A stretch of DNA of 64,000 bases, taken from the NCBI RefSeq assembly GCF_017353185.1, contig NZ_JAFMYV010000004.1, positions 1 through 64,000 of the forward strand. The letters run 5' to 3'. The notes beneath the pieces are model-generated. The model saw nothing but the letters and a program-made list of their open reading frames with translations, was not told where the DNA came from and ran no database searches. Of this stretch, positions 8,763 through 18,096 are shown piece by piece. Numbering within the stretch: position 1 is the stretch's first letter; every line of letters begins with the position of its first letter. The stretch comes from Fibrella rubiginis (GTDB lineage Bacteria > Bacteroidota > Bacteroidia > Cytophagales > Spirosomataceae). The position numbers and the translations under genes are program-made.

Positions 8763-10036
8763 GCACTGTACTGGCGCAGGTGCCGGTTGATGATACAGGA
8801 GTGCACCGGTGCGCCAACCCGGAAATTGAGGCGCAGTTGCAGCGCCGGTTCGGGGGGCGGGCGGGTGAAATGGCCCGACTAAACCAACTGGTCAGTACAG
8901 CGCAGGCCGAGCGGGCAGCCAACCCCAGTGCCCGGCTTGCCCCCGACGTGATCTATCGCATTCCGGTGGTGGTGCACGTGATCCATAATACGGCCAACGG
9001 AACCATAGGTGGGGCGGGTAACAGCAATATCTCCGACGCGCAGATACTCTCGCAGATACGGGTGCTGAACGAAGATTACCGGAAGGTGGCTGGTACGCCC
9101 GGCGGCGCGTCGACCAACCCGCTGGCAGTCGATACAGGCATTGAGTTTTTTCTGGCTACCCAGGACCCCGACGGCAAACCTACCACGGGCATCACCCGGC
9201 ACTATTATCCAACCAAGAGTTCGTTTGACCTGTTCAACGACCTGTTCCAACTATCGAGTATTGTATACTGGCCTAGTAATCAGTACCTTAACATTTGGGT
9301 ATGTAACATCTCGAACCGGGGGTATCTGGGTTACGGGCAGTTTCCCAGCGCGGCTGATACGCTGAAAGGCCTTGGCGAAACCGACGAGAAGATTGACGGT
9401 TTCGTGGTTGATCATCGCTACTTTGGCAGTCAGACGGGCACCGTCGTAAGCCAGTTATACTGCTGCGGGCGCACCGCTACCCACGAGATCGGCCATTGGC
9501 TGGGTTTGTTTCACCCCAACGGCGACGTGCGCTGCGGCGACGACTATGTGGCCGATACGCCTGTAATCGAAGCCCTGAACCAGACCGACCGCTGCGATCC
9601 TCTCTACTCTACCTGTGCAGGCACTACCCGAACCCGCAACCTGATCGAAGATTATATGGACTATTCGCCCGACCAGTGCATGAACGTGTTCACGGGCGGG
9701 CAACGCGACCGGATGCGGACGGTACTGCAACTCAGCCCCCGCCGCCGGCAACTTATCCAATCGACTACCGCGCTGGCTTCTACAGAAAAACTGACCATTA
9801 CGACCTACCCAAACCCTGTGTTAACCAGCGCTACGGTTGATGTTCAATTCACCGGTAATCAGTCGTTTAACGTAGAACTGTACGACGCATCGGGTCGGCT
9901 GAGACAGACACAGAACTATATCAGTTCGGCCAGCCGCCGCATCACGGTCGACGCCTCAGCGTTGAGCGCGGGTGTGTATGTGCTGCGCGTTACTACGGCA
10001 GGTGAACGCGCTTCACAGCGACTCCTGGTGAAATAA
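8660..10036 (+). CDS. Secreted M43-family zinc metalloprotease with type IX secretion C-terminal domain
   Basis: This is an extracellular pappalysin/cytophagalysin-type metalloprotease. HEIGHWLGLFH supplies two zinc histidines, the catalytic Glu and the third His ligand (first His codon at 9482), and the Met-turn follows in EDYMDYSPDQCMN. Conserved cysteines flank the site. The last 80 or so residues (YPNPVLTSATVDV ... SAGVYVLRVTTAGERASQRLLVK) are a type A T9SS sorting domain, so the protein is probably carried across the outer membrane. The start is uncertain: 8612, 8645, 8660 and 8741 are all in frame. 8660 gives the best signal peptide (RDNARKH, then a hydrophobic core ending TVLAQ). 8741 would leave a very short, uncharged signal. 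Confidence 0.88.
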   Translation: MQYAVWRDNARKHSIFSASLRHTIYCIMFFTAYCSTVLAQVPVDDTGVHRCANPEIEAQLQRRFGGRAGEMARLNQLVSTAQAERAANPSARLAPDVIYRIPVVVHVIHNTANGTIGGAGNSNISDAQILSQIRVLNEDYRKVAGTPGGASTNPLAVDTGIEFFLATQDPDGKPTTGITRHYYPTKSSFDLFNDLFQLSSIVYWPSNQYLNIWVCNISNRGYLGYGQFPSAADTLKGLGETDEKIDGFVVDHRYFGSQTGTVVSQLYCCGRTATHEIGHWLGLFHPNGDVRCGDDYVADTPVIEALNQTDRCDPLYSTCAGTTRTRNLIEDYMDYSPDQCMNVFTGGQRDRMRTVLQLSPRRRQLIQSTTALASTEKLTITTYPNPVLTSATVDVQFTGNQSFNVELYDASGRLRQTQNYISSASRRITVDASALSAGVYVLRVTTAGERASQRLLVK

Positions 10037-10042
10037 AAATGG

Positions 10043-10158
10043 TTTAACGTTTAAGGTTTAAAGTCTAAGGTTGTCGTTGGCGTAGCTTCGCGTTCTGGGT
10101 TGCTCTCGCGCGACGCTACGCTAACGACAACCTTAGACTTTAAACCTTAAACGTTGAA
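10043..10158. repeat. 44-nt-arm inverted repeat filling the gap
   Basis: Arms 10043-10086 and 10115-10158 match at about 42 of 44 positions. The outer part is made of TTTAA-containing words (AACGTTTAAGG, TTTAAAGTCTAAGG) and the inner part is GTTGTCGTTGGCGTAGC. It starts 7 nt after the protease stop and ends 9 nt before the next ATG. Confidence 0.9.
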
Positions 10159-10167
10159 CTTCCCTCT

Positions 10168-10638
10168 ATGATCGACGTATCTACTATTCACAATCCGGAA
10201 GACCTTGACCATGCCTTTGCTATCAGACGGGCCGTTTTCGTAGATGAACAATGTGTGTCGCCCGAAGACGAATATGACGAGTTTGAAGGCAGCAGCACTC
10301 ATTTCCTGGCCCGCCTCAACGGGCAACCCGTTGGCACGGCCCGATGGCGGCGCACCAGCAAAGGCATCAAGTTAGAGCGGTTTGCGGTGCTGGCTCAGGC
10401 CCGCCACAACGGTGTGGGGAAAGCGCTGGTGCAGGCTGTCCTGACCGATGTGTTCAACCAGCAGCCCGAACCCATCGAGAGCATTTATCTCCACGCCCAA
10501 CTAACGGCCATGCCGCTCTATACTCAGTTCGGCTTTTTGCCCGTTGGTCCGCAGTTCGATGAGTGCGGCATTCAACACACCAAGATGGTGCTGCCCAGCA
10601 AACGGATGCTGAGTGAGTCAGAAGTTCCGAAGAGATAG
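10168..10638 (+). CDS. GNAT family N-acetyltransferase (ElaA/YjcF-like)
   Basis: This is an acetyl-CoA-dependent transferase of unknown substrate, 156 residues with one GNAT fold. The N-terminal IRRAVFVDEQCVSPEDEYDEFE segment is typical of the YjcF subgroup. The acetyl-CoA pyrophosphate loop is seen in ERFAVLAQARHNGVGKALVQAV (Q/RxxGxG/A form, here RHNGVGKA). The C-terminal MPLYTQFGFLPVGPQFDECGIQHTKM strand-helix is also typical. It lies 6 nt upstream of the comEC frame and may share its transcript. Confidence 0.9.
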   Translation: MIDVSTIHNPEDLDHAFAIRRAVFVDEQCVSPEDEYDEFEGSSTHFLARLNGQPVGTARWRRTSKGIKLERFAVLAQARHNGVGKALVQAVLTDVFNQQPEPIESIYLHAQLTAMPLYTQFGFLPVGPQFDECGIQHTKMVLPSKRMLSESEVPKR

Positions 10639-10644
10639 CGGGCC

Positions 10645-11154
10645 ATGCGGGGCTATCCGTTTTTCCGCCACACCATTGCCCTGCTGGTTGGTATCTTTTT
10701 CGCCGAAAACTTTCCCCACTTAATCTGGTGGTCTGTAGGGCTAGGTCTGCTGAGTGCAGCGCTGTATGGGTATTTTATCTGGAAAAACGAGCGCCGCACC
10801 ATCAGGCCGCTGAGCCTGTCGCAGGGGTTGCTGTTGCTGCTGATCTTTGCCGCCACGGGTAGTGTGTTGCGCTATGTCAAGGATCCGCTCCGCCACGCCG
10901 AACATATCAGTCACGCCCCCGAACCGCCCGAAGCCTACGAGGCTGTGGTGACCAACCTGCCCGAAAGCCGTGCCAAAACGTATAAGGTAGAGCTAAACAT
11001 CAGGCGAGGGCGGGTTGGCGGTGCGTACCGACCCTTGAGTGGCCGCGTGATAGCCTATTTGGCTAAAGGCGATTCGGTAGACCCACCCCCCTGCCTCGCT
11101 ATGGTGATGTCTGGCTGGTGCTGCGTCCGCCCCTACCCGCCGACTCCACGCTGA
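10645..11154 (+). CDS. ComEC/Rec2-family protein, N-terminal part (frameshifted)
   Basis: This is the N-terminal piece of the inner-membrane DNA-uptake channel protein ComEC, with membrane segments near FFRHTIALLVGIFFAE and LSQGLLLLLIFAATGSVLR and the DUF4131/OB-like region (VVTNLPESRAKTYKVELNIRR). After about codon 148 (GDSVDPPP) the frame loses family resemblance and ends 20 codons later. The correct continuation, YGDVWLVLRPPLPADS, lies in another frame at about 11100. A run of six C at 11089-11094 is the likely indel site, since one added C would join the halves into a 705-residue protein. This may be a true mutation or a sequencing error. Confidence 0.8.
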   Translation: MRGYPFFRHTIALLVGIFFAENFPHLIWWSVGLGLLSAALYGYFIWKNERRTIRPLSLSQGLLLLLIFAATGSVLRYVKDPLRHAEHISHAPEPPEAYEAVVTNLPESRAKTYKVELNIRRGRVGGAYRPLSGRVIAYLAKGDSVDPPPCLAMVMSGWCCVRPYPPTPR

Positions 11155-12758
11155 ACCCCGCCGAGTTTGACTACCGCCGGCATCTGGCTCACCGGGGCAT
11201 TACCCACCAGCAGTACATCCTGCCCTGGCAGCGGCGCGTGCTGGGGAATGAGCCGCCCAACCCCCTCACAGCCCTGGCCTACCGGGTAAATCACTGGGCC
11301 GACAGCCTGTTCACCAGCCGTATTGGCACCCGCGCTGAGTACGGCATTGTAAACGCCATGCTGCTGGGCGTGCGCGACGACCTCGACCAAAGTCAGTACG
11401 ATACCTATGCCGCTGCCGGGGCCGTGCATATCCTGTCGGTGTCGGGGCTACACGTGGGTATTCTGTTTGTGTTGCTGAGTGCGCTGCTACGCTGGCTGGC
11501 ACCAGACAAAACCAGAAGTTGGTGGGTGGTGTTGCTGAAGATCAGCGTGCTGTGGTTTTTCGCGCTCATGACGGGCTTCTCGGCGCCTATTCTGCGGTCG
11601 GCGCTGATGTTCTCTTTTTTGCTGGTGGCGGGCCTGATCAACCGAACGCTCAGCCTGATGAATACGCTGGCAGCCTCGGCGTTTATCATTCTATGCTATG
11701 ACCCCTATGCGGCGTTCTCGCCCGGATTTCAGTTGTCGTATCTGGCCGTGTTCGGCATTGGCGCGTGGGTGCCCGACGTCATGCAGCGGTTTCGCAACAA
11801 GAGCAAGCTAACCACTATGCTGTGGGAACTGACGGTGGTGGCCCTGATGGCCCAACTGCTCACCTTTCCGCTGGGCGTCTATTATTTCCACACGTTTCCC
11901 ACCTACTTTTTATTCGCCAACCCCATTGTCATGGGCCTCTCGACGGTGCTGGTACCGCTGGCCCTGGCCACGTTTATGCTGGGCTGGATTCCCTACCTCG
12001 GCGACGGGCTTGGCTGGCTTCTGCGGGGGGTGGCGTGGGCACTAAACCGGTCTGTCGAGTGGATTGCCGACTGGCCGGGTGCTGTTTGGGACGGACTTTG
12101 GCTGTCTGACACCGAGCTTGTGCTGCTGTACCTTATTCTGGCCGCGGGCAGTATGGTGGTGATGACCCGGCAACGCTTTTTCCTGCACGCTATGGCGGTA
12201 CTGGCTCTTTTTCTGACTGCGCTTAACCTAGCTGAAGTAGCGCAACAGGATAAACAGCGGCGGCTGACGGTACATTTTATGCCCCGAAAAACAGCCGTCA
12301 GCCTCACGGTAGGCCACCAGACTACGGTCCTGACCGACGCAGACTGGCAGGCTGCTCCCCGGCAATATAGTTTCAACCTCAAAAACACCTTCGTCCAATG
12401 GGGCATCCGGCAGGTCAACGTGGGTGATCTCCAGGCCGACACCGTGGCCTCGCTCCCCGCCTATAAGCACAGCCCCGACATGTCGCTGGTGGTATGGCAG
12501 GGACGTAGCCTGCTGCTGGTCAATCGGTTGTCTGACTACCGCCGCTGGCAGTTGCCCGCCCTGATCGATTATGTGGTGGTGCGCCGCAATGCCCTGCGCT
12601 CGTGGGACCAGCTAGACAACCGGCTCGTGGCCCGGCAGTATATTTTCGACGATTCGAATACGCTCATCCGTACCGATAGTCTGCTGGCACAGGCAAAACG
12701 GCGGGGCATCGTATGCCATTCGGTGCGGCGGATGGGGCAGTTTCGGGCCGAGTGGTAA
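11118..12758 (+). CDS. ComEC/Rec2-family protein, C-terminal part (frameshifted)
   Basis: This part carries the competence domain of the transmembrane DNA channel. It starts with EFDYRRHLAHRGITHQQYI and continues into VHILSVSGLHVGIL, a family hallmark. About eight hydrophobic helices follow, including FQLSYLAVFGIGAW. A C-terminal soluble region (about 380-546) resembles a degenerate metallo-beta-lactamase-like domain without an obvious HxHxDH motif. The ATG at 11118 is only the first in-frame start after the break, and homology begins about 8 codons upstream. It ends 47 nt before dcp. If the frameshift is real, the DNA-uptake protein is probably inactive. Confidence 0.85.
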   Translation: MLRPPLPADSTLNPAEFDYRRHLAHRGITHQQYILPWQRRVLGNEPPNPLTALAYRVNHWADSLFTSRIGTRAEYGIVNAMLLGVRDDLDQSQYDTYAAAGAVHILSVSGLHVGILFVLLSALLRWLAPDKTRSWWVVLLKISVLWFFALMTGFSAPILRSALMFSFLLVAGLINRTLSLMNTLAASAFIILCYDPYAAFSPGFQLSYLAVFGIGAWVPDVMQRFRNKSKLTTMLWELTVVALMAQLLTFPLGVYYFHTFPTYFLFANPIVMGLSTVLVPLALATFMLGWIPYLGDGLGWLLRGVAWALNRSVEWIADWPGAVWDGLWLSDTELVLLYLILAAGSMVVMTRQRFFLHAMAVLALFLTALNLAEVAQQDKQRRLTVHFMPRKTAVSLTVGHQTTVLTDADWQAAPRQYSFNLKNTFVQWGIRQVNVGDLQADTVASLPAYKHSPDMSLVVWQGRSLLLVNRLSDYRRWQLPALIDYVVVRRNALRSWDQLDNRLVARQYIFDDSNTLIRTDSLLAQAKRRGIVCHSVRRMGQFRAEW

Positions 12759-12805
12759 GGAAATAGGTTTAGGCGTATTTTTGTTATTCACTTACTCATC
12801 AACCC

Positions 12806-14950
12806 ATGCGGATACCCGTCTACCTACTTGGGATGGCTGCACTCACGACCGGCGTTTCAACGGCTGGCCTCGCGCAACTGCCTGTTACCAAACCAAGTAC
12901 TTCTAAAATCATGACCAACAATCCATTACTTCAGCCGTTTCAGACACCCCACGAAACGGCTCCGTTTCCACTGATTAAAAACGAGCACTATCTGCCTGCT
13001 ATTCAGGCGGGTATCGCTGCTGGCCGGAAAGAAATTGACGCCATCGTGGCTAATCCCGACAAGCCCACCTTTGCCAACACGGTGGTTGCTCTGGAACGTA
13101 CCGGCGACCTTTTGAGCCGGGCCACGTCGGTGCTGTTTAACCTGAATGCGGCCGAAACCAGCCCGGAGATGCAGAAAATTGTGAAAGAAGCGTCTCCCCT
13201 GCTTACTGAATACGGCAACGATATCACGCTGAACGACAACCTGTTTGCCCGGATCAAAACCGTGTATGAGCAGCGCAACAGCCTGAAACTGGATGCCGAA
13301 AGCGCCATGCTGCTGGAGAAAACGTACAAGCGTTTTGCCCGCAATGGTGCCAATCTGAACGCCACCGACAAAGACAAGCTCCGGGCCATCGATAAAGAAC
13401 TGGCCCAGCTGTCGCTGCAATTTGGTGAGAACGTGCTTAACGAAACCAACGAGTATGTGATGTCTGTCACAAATGAGGCGGAGCTAAAAGGCCTGCCCGA
13501 TTTTGTGCTGGAAGCCGCCCAAAAAACGGCCAAAGAAAAAGGGCTTACCGGCTGGGCCTTTACGTTGCAGACGCCTAGCTACAGCCCGTTTATGCAGTAT
13601 GCCGAGAACCGGGGGCTGCGCGAGAAACTCTACCGGGCGTATAACGGACGGGGCTTTGGTGGCAACAAAAATGACAATCAGGCCAATATTAAGCGCATGG
13701 TGCAGTTGCGCTATGACCGGGCCAACCTGCTGGGTTACAAGACCCACGCCGATTTTGTGCTGGAAGAAAGCATGGCTGGTTCGAGCCAGAAGGTAAGCTC
13801 GTTTCTGGACGAGTTGGTGCAATATGCCCGCCCCGCTGCCGAACGGCAACTGGCCGAACTGACCACCTTTGCCAAAGCCAACGGTTTCGCCGGCGACCGG
13901 ATTGAGCAGTGGGATTACAGTTACTACGCCGAAAAGCTGAAAAAGAAGCAGCTCGACCTCGACGATGAGATGCTGAAGCCCTATTTCAAGCTCGACAACG
14001 TGGTGGAGGGCGTGTTTGCCGTGGCCAACAAGCTGTATGGCATCACCATCAAAGAAAATAAGGCTATTCCGGTCTACAACCCGGAGGTGAAAGCCTACGA
14101 GGTGTTTGATCAGAACGGGCAGTTTCTGGCGGTATTCTACGGCGACTATTTCCCCCGTCCCGGCAAGCGTAGTGGTGCCTGGATGAACGACGTGCAGGGC
14201 CAGAAAATCGTAAACGGCGTGAACCTCCGTCCGCATATTGTGAACGTTTGCAACTTCACCCGCCCTACCGACACCAAGCCTTCATTACTGACGTTTTATG
14301 AAGTCACCACGCTCTTCCACGAGTTTGGCCACGCGCTGCACGGCATGCTCGCCAACGGGCAGTATGAGAGCCTGAGCGGCACCAACGTCCCCCGCGACTT
14401 TGTGGAACTGCCCTCACAGGTGATGGAAAACTGGTGCTACACGCCCGAAGCACTGAACCTGTTTGCCAAACACTACCTGACCGGCGACGTAATTCCGCAG
14501 GCATTAGTCGAGAAGATCCGGGCGAGTCAGAATTTTATGGCGGGCATTGCCAACCTGCGCCAACTGCGTTTCGGCATCACGGACATGTATTTCCACGACC
14601 GCAAGCCTACCAACGAGAGTGTAACGGAAGTAGAAAACCACGCCGACTCGCTGGTGAACCTGTTCCCACGGGTGAAGGGTACCTCGTTCAGCACGGCTTT
14701 CTCGCACATCTTCGCGGGGGGGTATTCGGCAGGGTATTATAGCTACAAATGGAGTGAGGTGCTGGATGCCGATGCGTTCGAGTTTTTTCAGGAAAACGGC
14801 GGGCTGAATGCCAAAGAAGCTGCGCAGAAATTCCGGCAGAACGTGCTCGAAAAGGGTGGCAGTGAAAAGCCCATGGAACTCTACAAGAAATTCCGGGGTC
14901 GCGAACCATCCCCCCAGGCCATGCTCCGCCGCAGTGGGCTGTCGTTATAA
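12806..14950 (+). CDS. dcp: M3-family oligopeptidase / peptidyl-dipeptidase (Dcp-like), exported
   Basis: This is a zinc metallopeptidase that removes C-terminal dipeptides or cuts short peptides. The 714 residues begin with a signal peptide (MRIPVYLLGMAALTTGV... ending near LAQ), so it is likely periplasmic. The N-terminal helical half (LLQPFQTPHETAPFP...IKNEHYLPAI) is typical of Dcp/OpdA. The catalytic HEFGHALH has its first His at residue 505, and further conserved stretches include GTNVPRDFVELPSQVMENW and FSTAFSHIFAGGYSAGYYSY. All catalytic residues are present. A TATTTTTG at 12776-12783, 22 nt upstream of the ATG, is a candidate -7 element. Confidence 0.93.
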   Translation: MRIPVYLLGMAALTTGVSTAGLAQLPVTKPSTSKIMTNNPLLQPFQTPHETAPFPLIKNEHYLPAIQAGIAAGRKEIDAIVANPDKPTFANTVVALERTGDLLSRATSVLFNLNAAETSPEMQKIVKEASPLLTEYGNDITLNDNLFARIKTVYEQRNSLKLDAESAMLLEKTYKRFARNGANLNATDKDKLRAIDKELAQLSLQFGENVLNETNEYVMSVTNEAELKGLPDFVLEAAQKTAKEKGLTGWAFTLQTPSYSPFMQYAENRGLREKLYRAYNGRGFGGNKNDNQANIKRMVQLRYDRANLLGYKTHADFVLEESMAGSSQKVSSFLDELVQYARPAAERQLAELTTFAKANGFAGDRIEQWDYSYYAEKLKKKQLDLDDEMLKPYFKLDNVVEGVFAVANKLYGITIKENKAIPVYNPEVKAYEVFDQNGQFLAVFYGDYFPRPGKRSGAWMNDVQGQKIVNGVNLRPHIVNVCNFTRPTDTKPSLLTFYEVTTLFHEFGHALHGMLANGQYESLSGTNVPRDFVELPSQVMENWCYTPEALNLFAKHYLTGDVIPQALVEKIRASQNFMAGIANLRQLRFGITDMYFHDRKPTNESVTEVENHADSLVNLFPRVKGTSFSTAFSHIFAGGYSAGYYSYKWSEVLDADAFEFFQENGGLNAKEAAQKFRQNVLEKGGSEKPMELYKKFRGREPSPQAMLRRSGLSL

Positions 14951-14970
14951 AGGAACTTTTCAGCTTTCAT

Positions 14971-15019
14971 AAATCCCTATCGGCGTGTGTGACTTTGCAC
15001 CACGCGCCGATAGGGATTT
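14971..15019. repeat. 15-bp inverted repeat after dcp
   Basis: AAATCCCTATCGGCG (14971-14985) is perfectly complementary to 15005-15019 with a loop of about 19 nt. It lies 20 nt after the dcp stop. No T run follows, so termination is possible but unproven. Confidence 0.6.
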
Positions 15020-15095
15020 GCTCTTTGATGGCTCCATTTTTCAAAAGTGGCACAGGCCCCCAAAACTGGCACTATCGGTATAGGTGGAATGCGCT

Positions 15096-15103
15096 TACTT
15101 TTG
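15096..15103 (+). promoter_or_regulatory. -7 element of the amylase gene (TACTTTTG)
   Basis: TACTTTTG fits TAnnTTTG and is separated from the ATG at 15109 by only five T residues, so transcription would begin at or next to the start codon. No good -33 element is seen at the expected distance. Confidence 0.5.
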
Positions 15104-15108
15104 TTTTT

Positions 15109-16977
15109 ATGAAGAAGCTATTCCCCCTCCTATTCCTCTGCCTGCTTACCCAACTAACGGTAGCCCAGACACCGGGTATCAGCCGTGTTGACCCGACCAA
15201 CTGGTGGGTAGGCATGAAAACACCTACGCTCCAGTTGATGGTCTACGGCCCCAATGCCGGCACGCTCACCTACACGATCAGTTACCCGGGTGTGAAACTG
15301 GTAAAAACGCATACCGTTGAGAACAAAAACTACGCGTTTCTGGACTTGACCCTCGCACCCGGCACCAAAGCGGGTTCGTTTGAGCTTGTGGGGCGTAACG
15401 GCAATACCGTTGTTAAACGGAGTTATGAACTGAAAGCCCGCGACAATCAGCCCAAAGGACAGGGCCTTACCACCGCCGACTTCGTGTACCTGCTCATGCC
15501 CGACCGGTTCAGCAACGCGGACCCCGGCAACGACAAATTCGCCGATATGGCCGACAAAGAATCGGACCGGAACAGCCCGTACCTGCGGCATGGTGGCGAT
15601 CTGAAAGGTGTAGAAAATCATCTGGATTATCTTAAGGAGTTAGGCGTGACGGCCCTCTGGATGACACCCGTGCTGGAGAACAATCAACCTCAGACCAACG
15701 AAGGCGGAGCCATGCGGTCGGCGTATCATGGCTACGGATTTACGGACCAATATGCCGTTGACAAGCGGTTTGGAGGCAATGAGGCGTACAAGGCGCTGTC
15801 GAAAGCGGTACATGCTCAGGGTATGCGGCTGGTGCAGGATGCGGTCTACAACCACGTGGGCATCAACCACTGGATATTAAAGGATATACCCTTCAAAGAC
15901 TGGCTCCACCAGTGGCCAACCTATACCAACACCTCCTACAAATACCAGCCCATCACCGATCCCCATTCAGCCGCCATTGACCGGAAAGTGACCCTCGACG
16001 GCTGGTTTGTCCCCTTCCTGCCCGACCTGAATCAGCAGAACCCCTTCGTGGCTAACTACTTGATTCAGAATGCGATCTGGAACACCGAAACCTTCGCCGT
16101 TGACGCATGGCGGATTGACACGTATATGTATAACGACCAGCCGTTTATGAATCGCTGCAACGCCGCCCTGCAAGCCGAGTACCCCAGGATGCTGACCTTC
16201 GGCGAATCGTGGGTAAACAACACCGTAGATCAGGCCTACTATACCCGCAACAAAATCAACTTCCCGTTTAAGTCGAACCAAACCGGTGGGCTGGACTTCG
16301 TGCTATATTCGGCTCTGCTCGACGGGGTGAAAGAAAGCGGCGGCTGGGACAACGGTGCCAACCGACCTTACAGTATTCTGGCCCAGGATGCCGTCTACGA
16401 AAACCCCAACACACTCGTTACTTTTTTAGAGAACCACGACACCGACCGGTTTTTTTCGGTGGTCGGCGAAGACACTGATAAGTACAAAATGGCGACCACT
16501 TGGCTGCTCACTATGCGTGGTATTCCGCACTGGTACTATGGCACCGAAATTCTGATGAAGAATTTCAAAAATCCATCGGATGCCGAAGTGCGCCGCGACT
16601 TCCCCGGTGGCTTTGCCGGTGATAAGGAAAACAAGTTCACTGCCGAAGGCCGCAGCAAAGCCGAAAACGACGCTTTTACTTTTGTGAAGACGCTGGCCAA
16701 CTACCGCAAAAACACGCCGGCGCTGCATTCGGGCAAGATGATGCAGTACCTGCCTCAAAACAACACCTACGTGTACTTCCGCTATAATGACAAGGGTACG
16801 GTGATGGTGGCGACCAACCAGAACTCCACCCCCATTGCCCTCGACATGGCCCGTTTTTCGGAACGTGCGCAAGGCTTCACCAAAGCGAAAAACGCCCTGA
16901 CCGGCGAGGTGATTACTGATCTGAAAACGGTTCAACTACCAGCCAAAACGGCATTGGTGCTGGAGTTGATGCGGTAA
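15109..16977 (+). CDS. GH13 alpha-amylase/neopullulanase-like enzyme (SusA/cyclomaltodextrinase type)
   Basis: This enzyme hydrolyses alpha-glucans, probably in the periplasm. The start at 15109 gives a clean signal peptide (MKKLFPLLFLCLLTQLTVAQ), and upstream in-frame codons from 14989 lie in the leader. An N-terminal immunoglobulin-like domain (ISRVDPTNWWVGMKTPTLQL) is typical of cyclomaltodextrinase/SusA enzymes. The GH13 barrel follows with DAVYNHVG (region I), WRIDTY (nucleophile D337), TFGESW (acid E366) and LENHDTDR (D444). A C-terminal beta domain ends the 622 residues. With pgmB and the GH65 phosphorylase 11 kb away it would supply maltose or maltodextrin. Confidence 0.94.
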   Translation: MKKLFPLLFLCLLTQLTVAQTPGISRVDPTNWWVGMKTPTLQLMVYGPNAGTLTYTISYPGVKLVKTHTVENKNYAFLDLTLAPGTKAGSFELVGRNGNTVVKRSYELKARDNQPKGQGLTTADFVYLLMPDRFSNADPGNDKFADMADKESDRNSPYLRHGGDLKGVENHLDYLKELGVTALWMTPVLENNQPQTNEGGAMRSAYHGYGFTDQYAVDKRFGGNEAYKALSKAVHAQGMRLVQDAVYNHVGINHWILKDIPFKDWLHQWPTYTNTSYKYQPITDPHSAAIDRKVTLDGWFVPFLPDLNQQNPFVANYLIQNAIWNTETFAVDAWRIDTYMYNDQPFMNRCNAALQAEYPRMLTFGESWVNNTVDQAYYTRNKINFPFKSNQTGGLDFVLYSALLDGVKESGGWDNGANRPYSILAQDAVYENPNTLVTFLENHDTDRFFSVVGEDTDKYKMATTWLLTMRGIPHWYYGTEILMKNFKNPSDAEVRRDFPGGFAGDKENKFTAEGRSKAENDAFTFVKTLANYRKNTPALHSGKMMQYLPQNNTYVYFRYNDKGTVMVATNQNSTPIALDMARFSERAQGFTKAKNALTGEVITDLKTVQLPAKTALVLELMR

Positions 16978-17020
16978 ACCTATCAGGCCTCGGCGGCCCC
17001 GCCTGAAGACCTGATAGGTT
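16977..17020. repeat. Hairpin directly at the amylase stop codon
   Basis: AACCTATCAGG (16977-16987) pairs perfectly with CCTGATAGGTT (17010-17020). The loop contains CGGCGGCCCCGCC, which may fold further. It shares a base with the stop codon and precedes a classical terminator by 1 nt. Confidence 0.7.
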
Positions 17021-17021
17021 A

Positions 17022-17060
17022 AACAGGCCATCTGACTTACGTCGGGTGGCCTGTTTTTTT
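17022..17060 (+). terminator. Rho-independent terminator after the amylase gene
   Basis: AACAGGCCA (17022-17030) pairs with TGGCCTGTT (17047-17055), followed by a run of T to 17060. Confidence 0.9.
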
Positions 17061-17193
17061 GTGCCAATGACAAAAATTCGCTATTGATTCACGCTTACTC
17101 AATACGCGACCTTTGGTATAAGCTATGAACTGATAATGAGTAGCTTGCTTATATCATTGGTCCTTTTTTCATCTGTTCACACCTCCTTATGTC

Positions 17194-18096
17194 ATGCAAA
17201 CTACGTACCTCATATCGTACCTGTGCCTACTGGCTGGGTTGTTTTCAGCAAGCCAATCGCTGGCTCAACATAATCACACCAATTCATACACGAGTATCGG
17301 TTGGTGGAGAAGTAGCCGAACCGTTCAGGTGCCCGTGAAAGCGATGGACGACAACCAACTGCGGCCTCCCCTGAGTGCGTTGGCAATGGTGGGCGATGAT
17401 ACGGTAGCGACAGCGGCCGTTCGGAAATTTGCAGCGGTATATCCTGGTCGGGAGTCCGTCGTGTTCACCAATGAACTGCTTACCATTTTCGACGAGACGA
17501 AAGAGCAGACGGAAGGGTTCCATCTGTTTTTTGGCGTTGAAAATGGTCAGTTTATACCAATGATCGTGCACACGGACATTGACCGCAAGGCTGTAGAAAA
17601 CCATAACACAGATAAGCCGGAATATTACCGGGCGGATTTTACTAAAGCCTATTTCTGGGATAACGCCGCCCGCCGCTGGCAAGTAGTTGTCGATTCTACA
17701 ATAAATCTGGAAGGAACAAGTAAGACCCTTCTGAAGGTAGTAAAAATGCGTATTCTGGCAAATAGGCACCAATTTCATTATGACACAAAGGGGTATTATT
17801 TGTCGAAACATATGCTCGTAAATGCCTGGAAATCGACTGGGCGACGACCGATAACCCTGCTTTTTCAGCTTGATCGTAACCAGGTTCATTTAATTTGTCC
17901 ATTCTACGGTTTGTACAAAGCAGCCGAGCCTGCAAGGAAGATGACAGGTACAGGCAATAAAGGGCATAGCTTTCCTTTGGGTGTTTATCTGCTTCACACA
18001 GGCGGACCCGGCCTTCGACGAACGGGATCTCATCATACACCCATCCGACCTTGTCCATCGTATTGCGGTGATGAAGCACTTACAACCACGAAATGA
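17194..18096 (+). CDS. Secreted protein of unknown function, first gene of a sensor operon
   Basis: The 300 residues start with a signal peptide (TTYLISYLCLLAGLFSASQSLAQ). No known domain is recognised in the body. It is mixed alpha/beta, with TNELLTIFDETKEQTEGFHLFFGVENGQF and YYRADFTKAYFWDNAARRWQ. The stop overlaps the next ATG (ATGA at 18093-18096), which supports this reading frame and a shared transcript with the downstream membrane protein, kinase and regulator. The last 35 residues have odd composition (GGPGLRRTGSHHTPIRPCPSYCG), and another frame over 17981-18092 reads more naturally. A frameshift near 17960 is therefore possible. Confidence 0.7.
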   Translation: MQTTYLISYLCLLAGLFSASQSLAQHNHTNSYTSIGWWRSSRTVQVPVKAMDDNQLRPPLSALAMVGDDTVATAAVRKFAAVYPGRESVVFTNELLTIFDETKEQTEGFHLFFGVENGQFIPMIVHTDIDRKAVENHNTDKPEYYRADFTKAYFWDNAARRWQVVVDSTINLEGTSKTLLKVVKMRILANRHQFHYDTKGYYLSKHMLVNAWKSTGRRPITLLFQLDRNQVHLICPFYGLYKAAEPARKMTGTGNKGHSFPLGVYLLHTGGPGLRRTGSHHTPIRPCPSYCGDEALTTTK

